Below, piece after piece: positions 62,845-64,000 of a stretch of 64,000 bases of DNA. Below the pieces are notes generated by a model. It was not told the DNA's origin. It was given only the letters and a program-made list of their open reading frames with translations, and searched no databases. Source of the DNA: Candidatus Symbiopectobacterium sp. 'North America'. Its GTDB lineage: Bacteria > Pseudomonadota > Gammaproteobacteria > Enterobacterales > Enterobacteriaceae. A program made the translations under genes and the position numbers. Within the stretch, counting starts at the first letter, position 1. Each line of letters opens with the position of its first letter. Where the stretch lies: assembly GCF_015762685.1 (NCBI RefSeq), contig NZ_PEHF01000020.1, positions 62,001-126,000 of the forward strand. Direction: 5' to 3'.

Positions 62845-64000
62845 TGTTGATGTCCTTCATGTTGGTGGGCATTGCCTTGGTTGGCATTGCTGTTAGAAAC
62901 AGGAGTGACACTCACTAACTGCACCCCCTTTTCTGGCAGCACAAAGGTGAAGCTGACGTGCTGACCAATGGTTAAAGAAGGACGCAGTTCAGCAGAGGCA
63001 ACAAAGTCCATGGTCATCGGGCCCCAGTTCAGCGCGGCAACCGGGCCGTGCGAAATCGTAATCGCGTCGCCGTCTATCGCCTCGATTTTCCCTTCCGCTT
63101 TGTAGGTGGGGGAGGTAACTGGTCGCTGGGGTATCCTGTTGTGGTTTATCGCCTGCCATTTGCGGCAGTGCGCTTTTTAGACTTGCTTCAGAATCGATCA
63201 GGAATTAGCCGGACGTAACCACAGACTGGCCCGCTTCAAGGCTGTGTGTGATTTCTACCCAACCATTTTGGCTACGGCCTGTTTTCACCTCAACCGGCGT
63301 GAAGTGACCGTTACCGTCTGCCAACAGCACCCGATTGTGGGTGCCGGTGGTGATAAGCGCTTCGTCGGGAATGGCAACCACAGGGGGCGTAGTGACGGGA
63401 TGCGTCAGTGTCACGTTGAGGATCATACCGGGTTTGAGCAAATGCTCCGGGTTTTCCAGTGTCAGCCTGGCCTTCAGCGTGCGCGTTGAGGATTCCAGAT
63501 TGGGCAACAGCTCATCAACCTTGCCATGAAAGGTTTTCCCCGGCCAACTGTCCATGATGGCGCTGATGTCACTGCCACGTGACAGCAGGCTGGCCTGGCT
63601 TTCCGGGTAATCCACCACAATCCATACTGGGTCGAGCGTTGCCAATTCAAACAGGGATTGTGCGGCGTTGACCTGCGCGCCTTCACGCACGTCTAGCTTG
63701 TTGATATAACCTTGTGCGGGTGCACGCAGCGTGATGCGGGTTTGCGGTTTTCCCGAACGCTCTACGGCCTTGACGATCTCTTCCGGCATAAACTGCAATT
63801 GCAGACGTTCGCGTGCGGCGGCAACCAGAGACGCATCGCCCCACTGGCGAATGGCGAGGTATTCCTGCTGTGCTGCCGACCACTGTGGCATCCACAGTTG
63901 TGCCAGAGGATCGTTACGCTGAATGAACTGCTGCGGTGCTTTCACATACAGTTTTTCGACCAGCCCGTTTGCTCGCGCTGACAGGGTTTCAATACCACGT
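62841..64000 (-). pseudogene. cusB: CusB-type adaptor fused to a CusF-like domain, broken, runs off the window
   Basis: Membrane-fusion protein of the cus pump, 5' end beyond the window (first visible residues GIETLSARANGLVEKLYV). The lipoyl and barrel segments (LRAPAQGYINKLDVREGAQVNAAQSLFELATLDPVWI) are in one frame. TAA at 63205–63207 interrupts SGxFLIDSEASL, and a frame shift near 63119–63126 follows. The tail then reads TYKAEGKIEAIDGDAITISHGPVAALNWGPMTMDF, a CusF domain with its His, Trp and two Met metal residues. Its TGA overlaps the cusA ATG. Confidence 0.88.

Overview
The window is a stretch of enterobacterial chromosome with a gene order close to the Escherichia coli nag–gal region: tRNA cluster, asnB, nagCAB/nagE, glnS, fur, fldA, ybfE/ybfF, seqA, pgm, kdpE, ybfA, ybgA, phr, ybgI, pxpBCA, pcp, nei, gltA, sdhCDAB, sucABCD, cydABX, ybgE, ybgC, tolQRAB, pal, cpoB, tRNA-Lys, pnuC, aroG, gpmA. 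Base composition looks close to 50% G+C by eye (not computed). I am confident of the order Enterobacterales. A Serratia/Sodalis/Pectobacterium-like genus is inference only.

The main message is gene decay. About a dozen genes carry lesions relative to well-known homologues. gltA has a catalytic Asp-to-Asn change and a Trp-to-stop codon. sdhA has a frameshift and a Trp-to-stop codon. sdhB has lost a [2Fe-2S] cysteine. nagE, ybfF, a chemoreceptor gene, an EamA transporter gene, pxpC, pxpA, ybgC, an aldo/keto reductase gene, qorB, an FkbM-type methyltransferase gene, cusA and cusB are also broken. One tRNA-Met copy has an AAU anticodon, a tRNA-Lys is cut off, and kdpFABCD, nadA and nagD are absent from the places they occupy in E. 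coli. Several lesions are short tandem duplications or deletions between short direct repeats, which are unlikely to be read errors. Some single-base indels could still be assembly errors. The picture fits a lineage that recently became host-restricted, as in young insect symbionts.

Layout: 1–900 holds a small ORF and five minus-strand tRNAs. 1.1–8.2 kb is asnB and the amino-sugar genes. 8.4–11.4 kb is glnS, fur and fldA. 11.9–13.5 kb is a broken chemoreceptor gene behind a possible flagellar-sigma promoter. 13.6–17.3 kb is ybfE, ybfF, seqA and pgm. 17.4–20.5 kb is a LuxR-type regulator, an AT-rich kilobase, a broken transporter gene and orphan kdpE. 20.7–28.4 kb is ybfA, ybgA, phr, ybgI, the 5-oxoprolinase genes, pcp and nei. 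28.4–40.2 kb is the TCA block. 40.5–49.6 kb is cytochrome bd and Tol-Pal, mostly intact. 49.7–54 kb is an accessory patch of oxidoreductases and regulators with repeats and a truncated tRNA. 54.2–59.5 kb is a DUF554 gene, pnuC, aroG, a broken methyltransferase gene and gpmA. 59.7–64 kb is a broken cus-type copper/silver efflux system running off the end.

Together the genes suggest a cell that keeps 2-oxoglutarate dehydrogenase and succinyl-CoA synthetase, cytochrome bd, envelope integrity (Tol-Pal) and aromatic amino acid synthesis, but has lost citrate synthase and succinate dehydrogenase, metal efflux, 5-oxoproline use and one chemoreceptor, unless functional copies exist elsewhere. I found no CRISPR array, no intact insertion sequence and no convincing new defence or biosynthetic system.
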